DNA from: Dimorphilus gyrociliatus
Lineage: Eukaryota > Annelida > Polychaeta > Dinophilidae
NCBI GenBank assembly: GCA_904063045.1
Contig: CAJFCJ010000015.1
Location: 1,361,423 to 1,425,422 of the forward strand
Length of the DNA: 64,000 nucleotides
Direction of reading: 5' to 3'
This document shows positions 26,992-38,737 of the stretch, in pieces. Made by a program: the position numbers and the translations under genes. Position 1 is the first letter of the stretch; each line of letters opens with the position of its first letter. The notes beneath the pieces were generated by a model. That model was not told where the DNA came from. It did no database searches and saw nothing but the letters and a program-made list of their open reading frames with translations.

Positions 26992-29483
26992 ATGGCAGGT
27001 AACGAAGATGAAGCAATTGAATCTAAAAGAGTTTTCGTTAACTACTGCGATACTTATCAAGGGAAAAATGTGGCAAAGGTTAGATTAATAGTTTAATAAT
27101 TTCTTTGGCGCACTTTCGAAACTTTTCTCATTGTAGTACCTATCGCAATGTGTGGTCGGAGCTTCCTTGGATGAGATTGAAGAAGAAGAGGAGGAAACTG
27201 GCTCAGTAGCCAGTGGAGATATGGATAGAAAGACGAAAGAAGGGTGTTATCAAGTTATAAGCTCCTTTCTTGATCGGGAAAAAGACAAAATTAGAGACAA
27301 GCCTTCCTTTGTTAAAGAGATTTTACAGTACAGAAACAGAGAACAACTTTTAGAACATTTAATTGAGTGCGATATGATAGTTTATGATATAACTGAACAG
27401 CCAGAAATTATAGATGAAGCTATCTGGGTTGTTTCTGAACTTCACGCCGACTTAGACCGATTGGAAAAACCTAAAATGTTTGTACTGATATCGTCAGCAA
27501 TGACATGGGCCAACAGCAAACCATTGGATCCTGTAAGTAACTTTTTTGGCAGAAAATCACAACTCTATAGGGATTATATGGAAATCATTTTCTTTTTATA
27601 GGACGATACAGAAATTCCATTCACTGAAGAAGATTATAGAAGAAGAAGGGCTCATCCCAATTGGAAAGATCATATAAATGCGGAGAAAACTGTTATTAAA
27701 TTGGGTAAGACCAATAAATCAAAACTTGCGACTTATGTCATAGCTTCCGGACTAACGTATGGTGCTGAAGAAAATATCTTTCATTATCTCTTTAAGGTTT
27801 CTATTTGTTTATAATTTGTTTTTTTGGTATTGCTATAAATTTAAATATTTTCGGTTAGGCTGCTTGGCACAATGCGGAACACTTACATGTTTTCGGAGCT
27901 GGTCAGAATTGTATTCCCACAATTCATATCCGCGATCTTGCTGCCGTTATTCAAAACATTTTGGATTCCAGACCTAAAATTCGATATCTAATTGCGGCTG
28001 ATGATTCTAAGCACACCTTGGAAGAGATAGTAAAAGCTGTTTCTAAGGCATTGGGAACTGGTAAAATAAAGCATATTGCTAAAGAAGATGCTCTGTTAAG
28101 CAAAGATATTCAGCAAGCTGATTTTGATCAATTACTCGTTAATTTGAGGATGGATGGGGTATTTATTAGAGAGAATATGCATATACGTTGGGCTAGTGAG
28201 ACTGGTATATTGGAAAATATTGATACGATTGTTAGGGAATACAGAGAATCCAGAGCTCTACAACCACTGAGAATACTTATCCATGGTCCTCCCTGCTCTG
28301 GAAAATCAACAATAGCATCTCAATTATGTAAACATTATAAATTGCATCATATTAAAATAGCAGATGTTATTGCGGAATCTAAGGAAAGATTAAAAAAATC
28401 GGCTGCAAGAGCTCAAATCGACGAAGCCGAGGAGGAGGAAGACGATGGAACAGCGGCCGAAGATGAAGAATTACTAGCAGCCATAGACGAAGATGAGAAG
28501 ACTAACGATGGTCGTATTAGCGATGAATATATTCTTCGATTGGTCAAGCAAACATTAAAATCTGTTAGATGTCAAAATCAAGGCTTTATTCTCGATGGAT
28601 TCCCTAAGACAATTGACCAGACAAAGGACCTATTTGCTAACGAAGATGAAGATGCTGAGGAAGAGACTGGAGCCATCAAATACGATAAAACTATAACACC
28701 CGAATTTGTCATATCTCTACAGGCGGATGATGAATTTTTAAGAAATCGGGTTATGAATTTACCTGAAAGCGTTGTCGTGCAAAATCATACCGATGAAAAG
28801 GGTCTTTTAAGGCGTTTAAAAACCTTCCTTGAAACAAACGGAGATGATGTAACAATGTTAAATTTCTTTGAAGAAAATGAGATTCACGCTGAGACAATAG
28901 ATATAACTCAAGACAAGACTATTGATAATAAAATGATAATTTCAAGAATATTAAAAAAAGTCGGAGAACCAAGAAACTACGGACCAACACAAGATGAAAT
29001 TGAAGAGAAAAAGAGAAGAGAAGAAGAAGAAAGACTTAAGAAGGAGGAGGAAGACAAAAGAGAAAGGGAACGACAAGAAAAGGAGGAGGCTGCTGAGAGA
29101 AAACGTCGTCAAGACGAATGGGTACATTTTATATATGTATTAAACCTATAGATAGAGTAGGAACAAATCTTTCTTTTTAAATAAAAAACATTTTATCTTC
29201 TTAAACAGACTGAAAGGTTGAATGATGTCAAAAGACAGGAGCACGAAATGTTGGAAACGCAATCAATACCTCTTCGTAATTATCTAATGAAGCACGTAAT
29301 GCCAACTTTAACACAGGGATTGATAGACGCCTGTAAAGTAAGACCTGACGACCCCATTGATTTCTTGGTAAATGAATTTTATATTCGGATTAATTCAATG
29401 GCACGTATTTGCGGTTTGTCATCCCTTTTATTCTTATTTTTCAGGCCGAGTACTTGTTCCATAACAATCCGCAAGTAGACTGA
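26992..29483 (+). CDS. AK7: Adenylate kinase 7
   Basis: Axonemal nucleoside monophosphate kinase of motile cilia. Exons: 26992..27078, 27137..27532, 27602..27796, 27859..29121, 29209..29367, 29445..29483; about 712 residues (human 723). The N-terminal third aligns with the reductase-like domain of AK7 ([39 protein letters not shown]). The kinase domain has the P-loop GPPCSGKS near residue 370 and the LDGFPKT motif near 470. A charged E/R/K coiled coil follows, then a DPY-30-type tail ([16 protein letters not shown]...DPIDFLAEYLF). The start at 26992 (MAGNEDE) is preferred over an in-frame ATG at 26977 that lies within the X-box. Introns are 58-87 bp. Confidence 0.95.
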
Positions 29484-29861
29484 ATATAAAGAGAAGATAA
29501 AAGGAAAGAGACGCTTTAAACGTATTTGATAAAATGCTAAATGAAAGAGAAATAAACAAAATCACTAATATTGCCTTTCAGAATTTTGATATATAAATTT
29601 ACATATACACAATATATATATATATATATATATTTAGAAAAAGGGAAAGTTTCCCTTATTTAAGCGTGACCTATTGAATTTGGTTGTATTATCTTAATAA
29701 ATGAAATAAAAATTAAGTAATATTCCTTGATATGCAAATAAAATGACGGTGCAAACGGCGAAACGGTGAATAAAAATAAAGAATAAAGCTTTTCATTAAC
29801 CGACCAACCGTATCTCAGTCACAAAAGACGCTTGCGTTTATTCGCCTGCAATAAACTCGAT
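29484..29861. other. Short intergenic region, AK7 3' end to LRRC74-type gene
   Basis: Holds the AK7 3' UTR, a (TA)n tract at 29612-29632 and several AATAAA hexamers around 29765-29790, any of which could end AK7. No other gene is seen. Confidence 0.55.
29612..29632. repeat. (TA)n microsatellite
   Basis: Uninterrupted alternating TA run of about 21 bp in the AK7 3' region. Confidence 0.9.
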
Positions 29862-31881
29862 ATGACGGACAGCAGTGATTACGATACTGATCTGGATAAC
29901 GACGGTAAAAAGAGCGTATATAAAATATCATATATGTTTCCCTCACTTGTATTTTAATATGAAAATAAATTCAAGATTGATCTGAATAGATCATCTTCCG
30001 CTTATTCTTCCTATGCCATCGTCTCATCTCTACGAGAAAGCTTGTCGAAAATTTCAACAAACTCCAAACATATTTATAAAAGATCGCTTTGATGAATACA
30101 GTTTTCGTGTGAAAAATCAAGGATTGGATCATAATTCATTTAAGCCTATTGCAGTAGCTCTAGTGGTATATTTAGAATTTTATATATGTATGATAAAGAA
30201 AAAACAAGTCTCACAAAAAAGCATTTTCTTTAACTTGTCAGAACGATAAGTTTATTAAGGAAGTGAACGTTGGTGAAAATAATATTGGAGACGACGGCTG
30301 CAAAGCGTTTTCGGAAGCGTTACTGTATAATTCCACAATAGAAGCGATTGTAAGCGTGTTAATTTCTTTTTCTTGCAGTTTTTTTTTTCTTTCATGATTC
30401 TTATGAAAAAAATTGGAGAATCAATTGAAAATGAAAATTTCTTACAAAATCTCCTTCCTTCTCCTAGAATCTTTCGTCGAATAACATCGGAAAAGCTGGC
30501 CTCAGATATCTTACCGCTTCGCTACTTCGTAATGAAACTGTAATAACTGTAAACTTATCCAAGAATAAATTAGAAGAGAATGATGGAGAAATTTTAGCCG
30601 TACTATTCTCGGTTATTGAACTATTAAAAATTTTATATTGCACTAGTTTTGCCTCTTAAAATAAATTTCAAACGTTTCTCTTTCATTTAGAAAACAAAGA
30701 CATTGAGAAAAGTTGATATTAGTCATAGCGAATTCAGAGAAAAGGGTGGAATATTTTTAGCAGAGGGAATAAGTATTAATTTTTGTTTTCCTTATATTTC
30801 TATAAAGTAATTTGCTTCTTTTATTAATTGCTTTGATGTTTTTTTTTTCTCCAGGGAAAAACTCTAGTATTGAGGAGTTAAATTTAAGCTGGAATCATTT
30901 GAGGTTAAAAGGGGCGTTAGCTATTGCAAATTCTCTACAATTTAACAGCAAACTACGTAAACTTGATCTGTCATGGAATGGTTTCTCAGATGAGGCATCG
31001 AAGAAGATTTCTAATTCATTAAAGACGAATAGTACGCTCGAGGATATCGACCTATCGTCAAATCGTATTAGTAGTCACGGAGTTGACTCTCTTTCCGAGA
31101 GTATTCACTCGTCAAATTTGAAACGGCTAAAATTAAGCTACAATCCTATTGACGCCTATGGGGCAGCAAAATTCTTATCGGTTATTCGACAAAATGCTTC
31201 CTCCTGTAAGCTTGAATACTTAGAACTTTTGGATGTAGAGGTTGGGGATCAATTTGAAAACGAATACCAAAAGTTAAGGCGTGCCAATTCAAATTTTGTT
31301 ATAAGACATGGAGGACGTCTTAGAAGGGATGATGTATATGAAACTACGTCAAATAGAACTCCGGAAGTTGGTGATCCTCTAGCTCTTTTCTTGGAGCACG
31401 CTCGAAAAACCGGAATGCGCCTCTCAGACCTTTTCGCAAGATTTGATAGGGATAGGAGTTTTAGTTTGACAGACGTTGAATTGGCCAACGGACTTAAGGC
31501 TTCTGGATTAATATTGTCCGATTTACAAGTTGAAAAGTTATTACATACTTTGGATACAGATAAAAATGGTGAAGTTGACTTTGGAGAGCTAGTTGACGGT
31601 GTTAGAAGACATAGAGACGCCGTTAGGAAAAGGCATAAAGCTATGAATGTATCAAGGCCGGGTAGCGCCTACTCAAGACGCCCTTCGCAACAGATAGTAA
31701 TGTCTAGGTATTTTTAGAATTTTCATCAAATATCATTCCATTTCATTCATAATACTAATAATAATGTTATTAATATTACAGTCCTCTTGGTGAATCTTAC
31801 ATGCGTAATCGAGAAACTTCAAAGTCGTTCTCTTCATCATCACACCTTCTCTTGCCTCAACAGCCAACCAATCCCAAATAG
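29862..31881 (+). CDS. LRRC74A: Leucine-rich-repeat protein with C-terminal EF-hands, LRRC74A/B-like
   Basis: Exons: 29862..29904, 29990..30165, 30242..30349, 30468..30611, 30691..30772, 30855..31707, 31782..31881; 501 residues. Ribonuclease-inhibitor-type repeats recur with an exact 28-residue period. VNVG, INLS, VNLS, VDIS, LNLS, LDLS and IDLS starts line up across four splice junctions, which independently confirms those joins. After the LRR array comes a region with two EF-hand-like loops: DRDRSFSLTDVE (about residue 380, imperfect) and DTDKNGEVDFGE (about 418, canonical Ca2+ ligands). This resembles LRRC74 proteins, whose molecular role is poorly known. The tail is basic and Ser-rich. 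The family name is from recall and should be treated as a best match. The ATG has no competing upstream frame that I can see. Confidence 0.78.
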
Positions 31882-32547
31882 CTTATCCGAAAAACCCACA
31901 ATACTATCTTATCTGAATATATTCTTATTAATTATCCTTATAGATTATTAAAAAAAATACCTCAAATCCTATTCAATAGAATATATGTCGTGTTTTATAT
32001 GTGCCAAAGACATTAATGCATTTAAATGCAATAAATTATTTGCTTATCAGTTTTCAGTAGTTTAAAAATTTCTTGTGTTTTGCACTTTAGTTTTTTAATG
32101 ATTCATATTTTCTTTAAAAATTTTTTTTAGGCCTATATGTGGAAAACGAGTTGCTCTTTATTTTTATGCGACATTTTAATATACCACAGATCAGGAACCA
32201 CACCCTCATAGTATGGCTACGTTGTCTATGCCATGTGAATAGGCTAACATTTAGACGGGCAATTGCTAGCCGCTCTAATATCACTATCACAATAAGTAAC
32301 GTAAACAGCGCTTGAGGGTGTTTTTTTTTATAACTCTCCTAAAATCTTTTGGTGGAATGGATGATCCTAAAGGTAATACTTTAAATGCATGTACAATTTA
32401 TACGAGAGTTGAAGAGCGATTACAATAAAAATTCAATATTATTTTGGAGAATATTGAAAGTATTATTGTTCGATATTAGCATACGAAAGAGTCTTATTGG
32501 TGTAAGTGGGGAAATATTAGTAATTATATCTAGCTGTGAGCTTTAAC
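31882..32547. other. Intergenic region between LRRC74-type gene and stomatin
   Basis: About 670 bp. An AATAAA at 32030-32035 may end the upstream gene. The rest is AT-rich promoter-side DNA for stomatin, with no open frame or conserved element that I can name. Confidence 0.5.
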
Positions 32548-33879
32548 ATGTCATATACTGGCGCGAGTGGATTTGAAGAAAATCCCAGTAAGAATACGCA
32601 TAAGCAATCCAGCGATGGTCGCAATTTGATGCAAAGGCCAACCGATTTGTTGGGTCAATTTATCGGTCATGAATCAAGTAGTATTACGATCGTAAATAGT
32701 AGAGTGCCTATTAACAATACTTATTTAGTACTTTCCTAAACAGCACGAAGAGGAGAAGCAGGTATTGGAAATCGGGAAGGTGGAGATGAATCAGGATGTT
32801 GTGGCGTAAGTAAAAGTTTTAACAACTCTCGAACATAAAAATTCTTATCCGCTGTTAAATACTGCAGGTTATCTTAAAGATTGTGTCCATTTTCTTTATA
32901 ATAATAACGTTTCCAATTTCAATATGCCTATGTATAAAAATCGTTCAAGAATACGAAAGGGCCGTCATTTTCAGACTGGGGAGAGTTTTAGTTGGATCTA
33001 GGGGTCCCGGAATTTTCTTCGTTATACCTTGTTTGGATAATTTTGTCAAAGTTGACCTCCGTACTATTTCTTTTGATGTTCCGCCTCAAGAAATTTTAAC
33101 AAAAGATTCAGTTACTATTGCCGTCGATGCCGTCGTTTATTACAGAATTTCTAATCCTATGATTTCTGTTGTAAATGTTGAAGATGCATCCAGATCGACA
33201 CGTTTGTTAGCTCAAACTACCCTTCGTAACATTTTGGGAACGAAAACCTTAAGTGAAATTTTAACCGATCGCGAGATTATTGCCCATAATATGCAGGTAA
33301 ATACCACTAGTACAAACTCAAATTGCCTGGTTTGCCAGTTAACCTAGTATTAATATAATAAATTTGACTTGTAGTTAATAAAAAAGTCTGATAATAGTTT
33401 CTTTTTTTTATTATAACAGAGTGTACTTGATGAAGGTATGTAAGACAACGACGAAAAATTCTGTTGAAAACTTTGTTTATAATTTTAATTCTTTAAAAAA
33501 GGAACCGATCCATGGGGTGTCAAAGTCGAAAGAGTTGAAATTAAGGACGTTCGCCTGCCAGTTCAATTGCAACGTGCAATGGCGGCCGAAGCGGAAGCGA
33601 CTAGAGACGCACGAGCAAAAGTAATCGCAGCCGAAGGTGAACAAAGGGCATCCAGGGCATTGAAGGAAGCAGCCGACGTTATAAATGAAGCGTCAGGAGC
33701 TCTGCAACTCAGATATTTACAAACTCTAACACAAATATCGGCCGAAAAGAATTCAACAATTATTTTCCCCTTGCCTATTGGTAATTTTTGCTGATATATT
33801 TTTATATGATAATTGAGGTAATTTAACAATTGTTTCATTAATAGAGCTCATGAAGGCATTTAGCGATGGGAAGAAATGA
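32548..33879 (+). CDS. STOM: Stomatin (SPFH/band-7 membrane protein)
   Basis: Hairpin-inserted membrane scaffold that oligomerises and modulates ion channels. Exons: 32548..32587, 32744..32805, 32868..33296, 33420..33435, 33502..33780, 33845..33879; 286 residues (human 288). Features in order: short variable N-terminus with a cysteine pair before the membrane (ESGCCG; palmitoylation is likely by analogy), hydrophobic hairpin [19 protein letters not shown], then the band-7 domain ([90 protein letters not shown]). Exon 4 is only 16 nt. The unspliced first exon would stop after 67 codons. The donor CCA|GTAAGA at 32588 restores the phase and matches the conserved reading frame after it. Confidence 0.93.
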
Positions 33880-33888
33880 CTATCTGAT

Positions 33889-33894
33889 AATAAA
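33889..33894 (+). terminator. Candidate stomatin poly(A) signal AATAAA
   Basis: Hexamer only 10 bp after the stomatin stop codon. Only about 220 bp separate this point from the convergent phosphatase gene, so a short 3' UTR is plausible. Confidence 0.4.
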
Positions 33895-34062
33895 GACCGA
33901 AAAAGGGGCAGTAGCTTGACACCGGTTGAATGAGATTTATAATGGAAGTATGAATGTTTTCTAATTTTCAGTTTTAAAAATCAAACTAATTACACAATGC
34001 CAAAGACTTAATTAGTATAAATGTCATAAGACTTATCTTGTATATTTCATGCTATTCAAATA

Positions 34063-34068
34063 TTTATT
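34063..34068 (-). terminator. Candidate poly(A) signal of the PHOSPHO-type gene
   Basis: TTTATT on the plus strand, i.e. AATAAA on the minus strand, about 50 bp past the phosphatase stop codon. Confidence 0.5.
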
Positions 34069-34115
34069 GTCTACTCTCAAACCGACTTACCAAGTACAGA
34101 GCAAATTTAAAGAAA

Positions 34116-34874
34116 TTAGTCTTTTTCAGTTAATGATTTGGTAACTTGCAATAATTCCGTTGCATCAAGCCAATTAACAACTCTGGCGTGTAATTCGTGG
34201 GGAGGAGCTAAATTTTCGATGCTTTTTTTAAGAGAAAACCCTATTCTTGGACACACAACATCAGATTTTCGTAGTCTTAGAGCGGGACATAGATCATTAT
34301 ATCCATCACCAACGTACATTACTTTGTCATATCCTCCGTTAGTTTTGATATGTTCATCCAATATATGACCTTTGCACATGTTCACCGTACTTAAATCGCA
34401 CCAATCTTGCTTATGGTAATATGATATCGTTATTAAACCATTTTCCTCCACTTTCGATGGATTTGTGTAAACCGTTGAAAATGTTTCAGTTAAGTTGAAC
34501 TTTTTCAGCAATTCGTTAATAAACACAGAGTTCGCATCTGATATTATTATAGCTTCCAAGCCTTCGCTTTTTATTAAGTCCAAAAGCTGCTTCATACCGG
34601 CCGTTAGCTTTACCTCATACAATGCTTTTTTTATCTCGTCTACAGACGTACCCTTAGAATGCAAATAGGCAAACACTGCGCCTACATATTCGTTCCATCC
34701 TAGCCTGTTGTACAAACTCTTAATATCGTCTGGAATACCGTTTGGAGCTAATTTATCAAAGACGAATGGTTCAGAGTTTTCATCCACGATTGTATGATCA
34801 AAATCAAAGGCTATTAAAACTTTTGCTTTTGACGTTGACATTCTCAAGTTCTGTATTGTGTTGTTTATAGTCAA
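34116..34874 (-). CDS. PHOSPHO2: PHOSPHO1/PHOSPHO2-family HAD phosphatase
   Basis: Cytosolic haloacid-dehalogenase phosphatase. PHOSPHO1 acts on phosphoethanolamine and phosphocholine, PHOSPHO2 on pyridoxal 5'-phosphate; the substrate here cannot be read from sequence. Single exon, 252 residues from the first ATG. An internal ATG at 34841 (MSTSK) would give 241, the length of human PHOSPHO2, and may be the true start. HAD motif I DFDHT contains the nucleophile and acid Asp (residues 24 and 26). Motif II is IIISDANSVFI, motif IV GDGYNDLCP. TNPSKVEENGLITI and VVCPRIGFSL match conserved family stretches. Lacking introns is notable beside its intron-rich neighbours. Convergent with stomatin. Confidence 0.87.
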   Translation of the reverse strand: MTINNTIQNLRMSTSKAKVLIAFDFDHTIVDENSEPFVFDKLAPNGIPDDIKSLYNRLGWNEYVGAVFAYLHSKGTSVDEIKKALYEVKLTAGMKQLLDLIKSEGLEAIIISDANSVFINELLKKFNLTETFSTVYTNPSKVEENGLITISYYHKQDWCDLSTVNMCKGHILDEHIKTNGGYDKVMYVGDGYNDLCPALRLRKSDVVCPRIGFSLKKSIENLAPPHELHARVVNWLDATELLQVTKSLTEKD

Positions 34875-37800
34875 TAATGTTGTAACGAAGCCTATTTAAC
34901 CATTTTTTTTTATTATTATTCAAGAGTAACCATTTATATTCAACTCTTACAATCATTAATGACAATAGATTTATATATTTTGTTTTTTGGTATAACCTCT
35001 TCTTGAAAATCTTAGTTATATGAAAAAACCAAAGTAAACAAATCAGTATGACATAAGAAGAAAATTTAAAAAATTAAAAAAAAATAGGATTAGAATCTTT
35101 TGATAGCAATAAACAACCTGATATCGAAATCAATAATTTTTTTTCTCATAGAGAGATTTCTTACCTCATATTATAATAGATTATAATAATAGAATTAGGT
35201 ATTGATAGGATGATAGCATTTTTTAAATATTTCTCATTGATTTCGAACAAAACATATTGAAAAGTGTACTATTGCAATTAAGGACTATTCTATGATGTCT
35301 ATTTCTTAGAATTTAGGCCAAAAATACAAGAATTCACATTTAAAAAATGTGAGTGATAATTGAAGATTAAAACGAATGTAAAATGCTAAACATTGAAAAA
35401 AATAAAATATAAATCTTATAATACCTTGGTCGTTTTGAAGTAATTAATACAATTTACGCGATTAAAAAGTACTCTTTTGAGAATACTAGACTTGTTTAAT
35501 AGGCTGAACTTGGCAACCTTGACTATAAATTCCATAAAATGCTATACATATACCAGTTTTTTTCGTAAACAAAAAATATTCGAACACTCTTTTTTCTAAA
35601 ATTTCTCTCCCAAATCAATAGGCTGAAGTTATCATCCATAAAAAGCGGTAATTTTAAAAGTTTAAGTACCTTAATAATAAATTACAATCGTAAATTTGCT
35701 TTAAAATTGATACTTATTTAATATTATAATAAATTAACATTATAATTTTGTAATCTACCATTAATAAATTAGCAATATACATACTGTATTAGCATAAAAT
35801 ATAGCAATCAAATTAGAAATGGTTTTTATAGTATGTAAATACAAAGAAAAAGAGGGATTGAGAGGAGAGGAGAGGGGAAAGAAGTAAAGATTATTTTGAT
35901 GCAAATAAATAACACTCTTTAGTATAAATTATCTTGAAACTGTCAGCCTAATATAACATAAGCTATCTGCTCGTAAACTCTCCTAAATATAACTTTTTAT
36001 TATGACTTAATAATGGTAGATTATGTTTATTTGCTTATAAAACAAAGACTTTCCCAATAATAAGTGCACATGACAACTGGGATATGATTTTAATACAGAA
36101 AGTATCTAAACAGATGTAATCTGTATTTAATAATATTTTAAAAATTCTTAAAATTACAAAAATATGCTAATATAACAGTATTAATTCGAAAGAGCATAGG
36201 GATATTTTTTTCCTATCAACAACCTACTTATCTTCCTCAAGATACATTCAAAAAAAAGTAAAAAGAAACCTCTCTTCCTTAAACTATTCTTCTTTCATCA
36301 GTCTCTACCGTAAATCTAAAGTTATTTGATTTATAGATAGCTATAAAAGAAAATTTCTCAATGCTAAAAACATGTTCCTTTATTTAATAAATGTTTTGAA
36401 TACTAAATAATTTTATAAATAGATTAAAACATTAAAGATTTGATTAAGAAAAAGCTTTATTAAAGATATTCTAAATTTAATTAATCAACCTTGTCAATTT
36501 CAGTTAATTAGATATATTGTATATAACAATAGAAAAGGCAGAAAGAAATGAGCTATATCACTGGTCTTTCTTAGTATAGATAACAGAAGATACAATAACA
36601 AAACTAATTTTTAAAAATAACAATCCAGATAATATATTCTCTATTGTTTAGTGTAAATGTGGGACATATAAAGGAAAAAAACAAACATTCATATACTATA
36701 TAATAATCAATATTACAGAACACTAAGAGTTTAAATTAGATTTAGATTCCTATGCATAGCGTTGTGCCTTACTATTCTATGAATAAGAGTCAAAGTTTTC
36801 ATCAGTATCTAATGACGTAGAATATTTTATCTATTATTTTCCTCATCTTTTTTGTATATTTATACTTCAACAATATGATTATAACGTGATTGTCGTATTC
36901 TATAAACCTAATTTTAGAATAAACATGAAATCCGAGAAAATTTATTTATAAACAAATTATAAAAACTACATGAAAACATTATATCCTAATGTCAAATTTA
37001 ATAAATATCTTGTTACTATCACTCTTTCCAATAGGTAGGTCAGCTTCAGTCAATAATTCTTTCTCATTTTTCCAAATTGATTATCATCTATTAACAAAGA
37101 AGATACATGAAAAGTATATATTTACTGATAAGATTTATTATATCTCTTGCTGGCCAATATTTTTCATTTGTATGTATTCCATCATCTTCATCCTTAAAAC
37201 AGCTAGACAAAGTAATAACTTCTAGATAGATGCTAGAGGACAAGGATATTTTTTATTATTTCGGTAATTTTCTTACAAAAAGTTGAATGTCGAATATAAA
37301 ACAAAAAGTAAACAATAAATAAAAGTAATAATCTCAGACTAGACATTTTTTCTAATTTAAGAAACTATCAAACAAACAACAAAATAAATGTACTGCTGAG
37401 AAGATGATAGAATTTCCTAATTGAAAACATTGACGAAACACTGTAAAAAATTCCCTCTGTCTAAATGAATTCAAAATAATTACGGAGATATTAAGTAGAG
37501 ATATTTCAATAGAAGAAGAATGGACAATTTTTCTGTTAATTTAGGGGAAATGGCGCAAAGGTAAATACTTATTCAATTTTTTGTAATGAAAAAAAAAGAG
37601 ATGAAGAGAAGCAGCACATCTGAAGTGTTTCTTCTTTTTCAAATATTTGCATTGAAAAACTGATTTACTATAGTGAAAGAGAGGAAAGTTAAAAAACATG
37701 GCGACCACTAGTCACGAATCAAATCAACTCTCCACTGAATATACAAAGGTAATAGAATCATTAACAATTTGATACAGTAAATAACAATTGTACTCTGCTC

Positions 37801-38389
37801 ATTGAACAGACTTTTTCGCATCTGTAGCAGCTCTATAGGTAATAATTTGTATATAACAGCCAGCAGCAATAAATTAGTTTGTATTTTTACTAATTCAAGT
37901 TTAGCTAAACATCTATAATATATCTGTTAAAAACTACAGTACCGATATTATACACTGTATATATAAATCTAAAGATAAGTAACATTAGTTGACATCTAAT
38001 ATTAAACAAAACAAAAAAAACCTATTTACGTTTTTACATACATACACTATAGTTTCGAATGATTCCATTTCTAATTAAAATACACAGTACTAACGGATAA
38101 TTTCATATTTTTAGTTATTGTACTTAAATTACAATTTTTTAACTCTTTTTTTTTCTTTTCTTTCGTAACAGCTTCACAGTCAAACTCCTAACAGTATTAT
38201 AATTACAGTATAAAAAAAAACTTCTATATCTTTTTTTTAACAATCACACAATGCCGAAAAGTATACAATTACCTGAAAGCTTTGGATATCTTCAATTACA
38301 TAAACATGTTACTCATAAACATACGATTGATTGTCTTAAACAACAACAAAAAAGAAAAAGAAATACAATAAAATCTCAACTATAATTGT
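34875..38389. other. AT-rich stretch with no recognised gene
   Basis: About 3.5 kb, large for this gene-dense region. I find no conserved protein sequence. Weak candidates only: a first-exon-like ATG at 37698 (17 codons, then GTAATA donor), an ATG GCG CAA AG|GTAAAT near 37550-37560, and a 44-codon ORF at 38251-38385 (MPKSIQLPESFGYLQLH...). A purine-rich patch (gagagg units) lies near 35850-35885. It could hold a noncoding RNA or distal UTR. Confidence 0.5.
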
Positions 38390-38648
38390 TCATTGTTTAT
38401 TTTTGTATAAATTTGACAAATTTTTTGGATATAACAGCAATAGGAATAATTTTTTTCCTTTTGCTCTATTGTACAAACTGAAATAACAATCACGAATTTT
38501 TTGCATAAAACAGATAAAATGTATGCTGTACATATACATATATTTATATATATATATATACTTGAATATAGATATTATACCAACAACGAAACAACAAAAG
38601 TTAATAATGATCAGGTTAATTAAATAATTTTGGAATAGCGAAAAGTCC

Positions 38649-38696
38649 ATCAAGTATCTACCGGTTTTATAAAAACTTTTGGTCAGACACTGTCAT
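38649..38696 (-). promoter_or_regulatory. SECIS element of selenoprotein T
   Basis: In the 3' UTR, 42 nt after the stop codon, the minus strand reads ATGA, then a 12-nt stem side, AAAA in the apical loop, the opposing stem side GGTAGATACT and TGAT. The sides pair as AGTGTCT/AGATACT (with one G-T wobble) and ACC/GGT around a single bulged G. The ATGA/TGAT quartet and the spacing from ATGA to the apical A-run match the eukaryotic SECIS pattern needed to decode UGA as selenocysteine. Confidence 0.8.
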
Positions 38697-38737
38697 CAGT
38701 CGATAATCCAAAAATTACTCTTATAAGCTAATCTTTA

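Noticed and set aside
32536-32739. 67-residue ORF as a separate small gene
   Set aside because: Its beginning is stomatin exon 1 and the rest is intron read-through past the GTAAGA donor.
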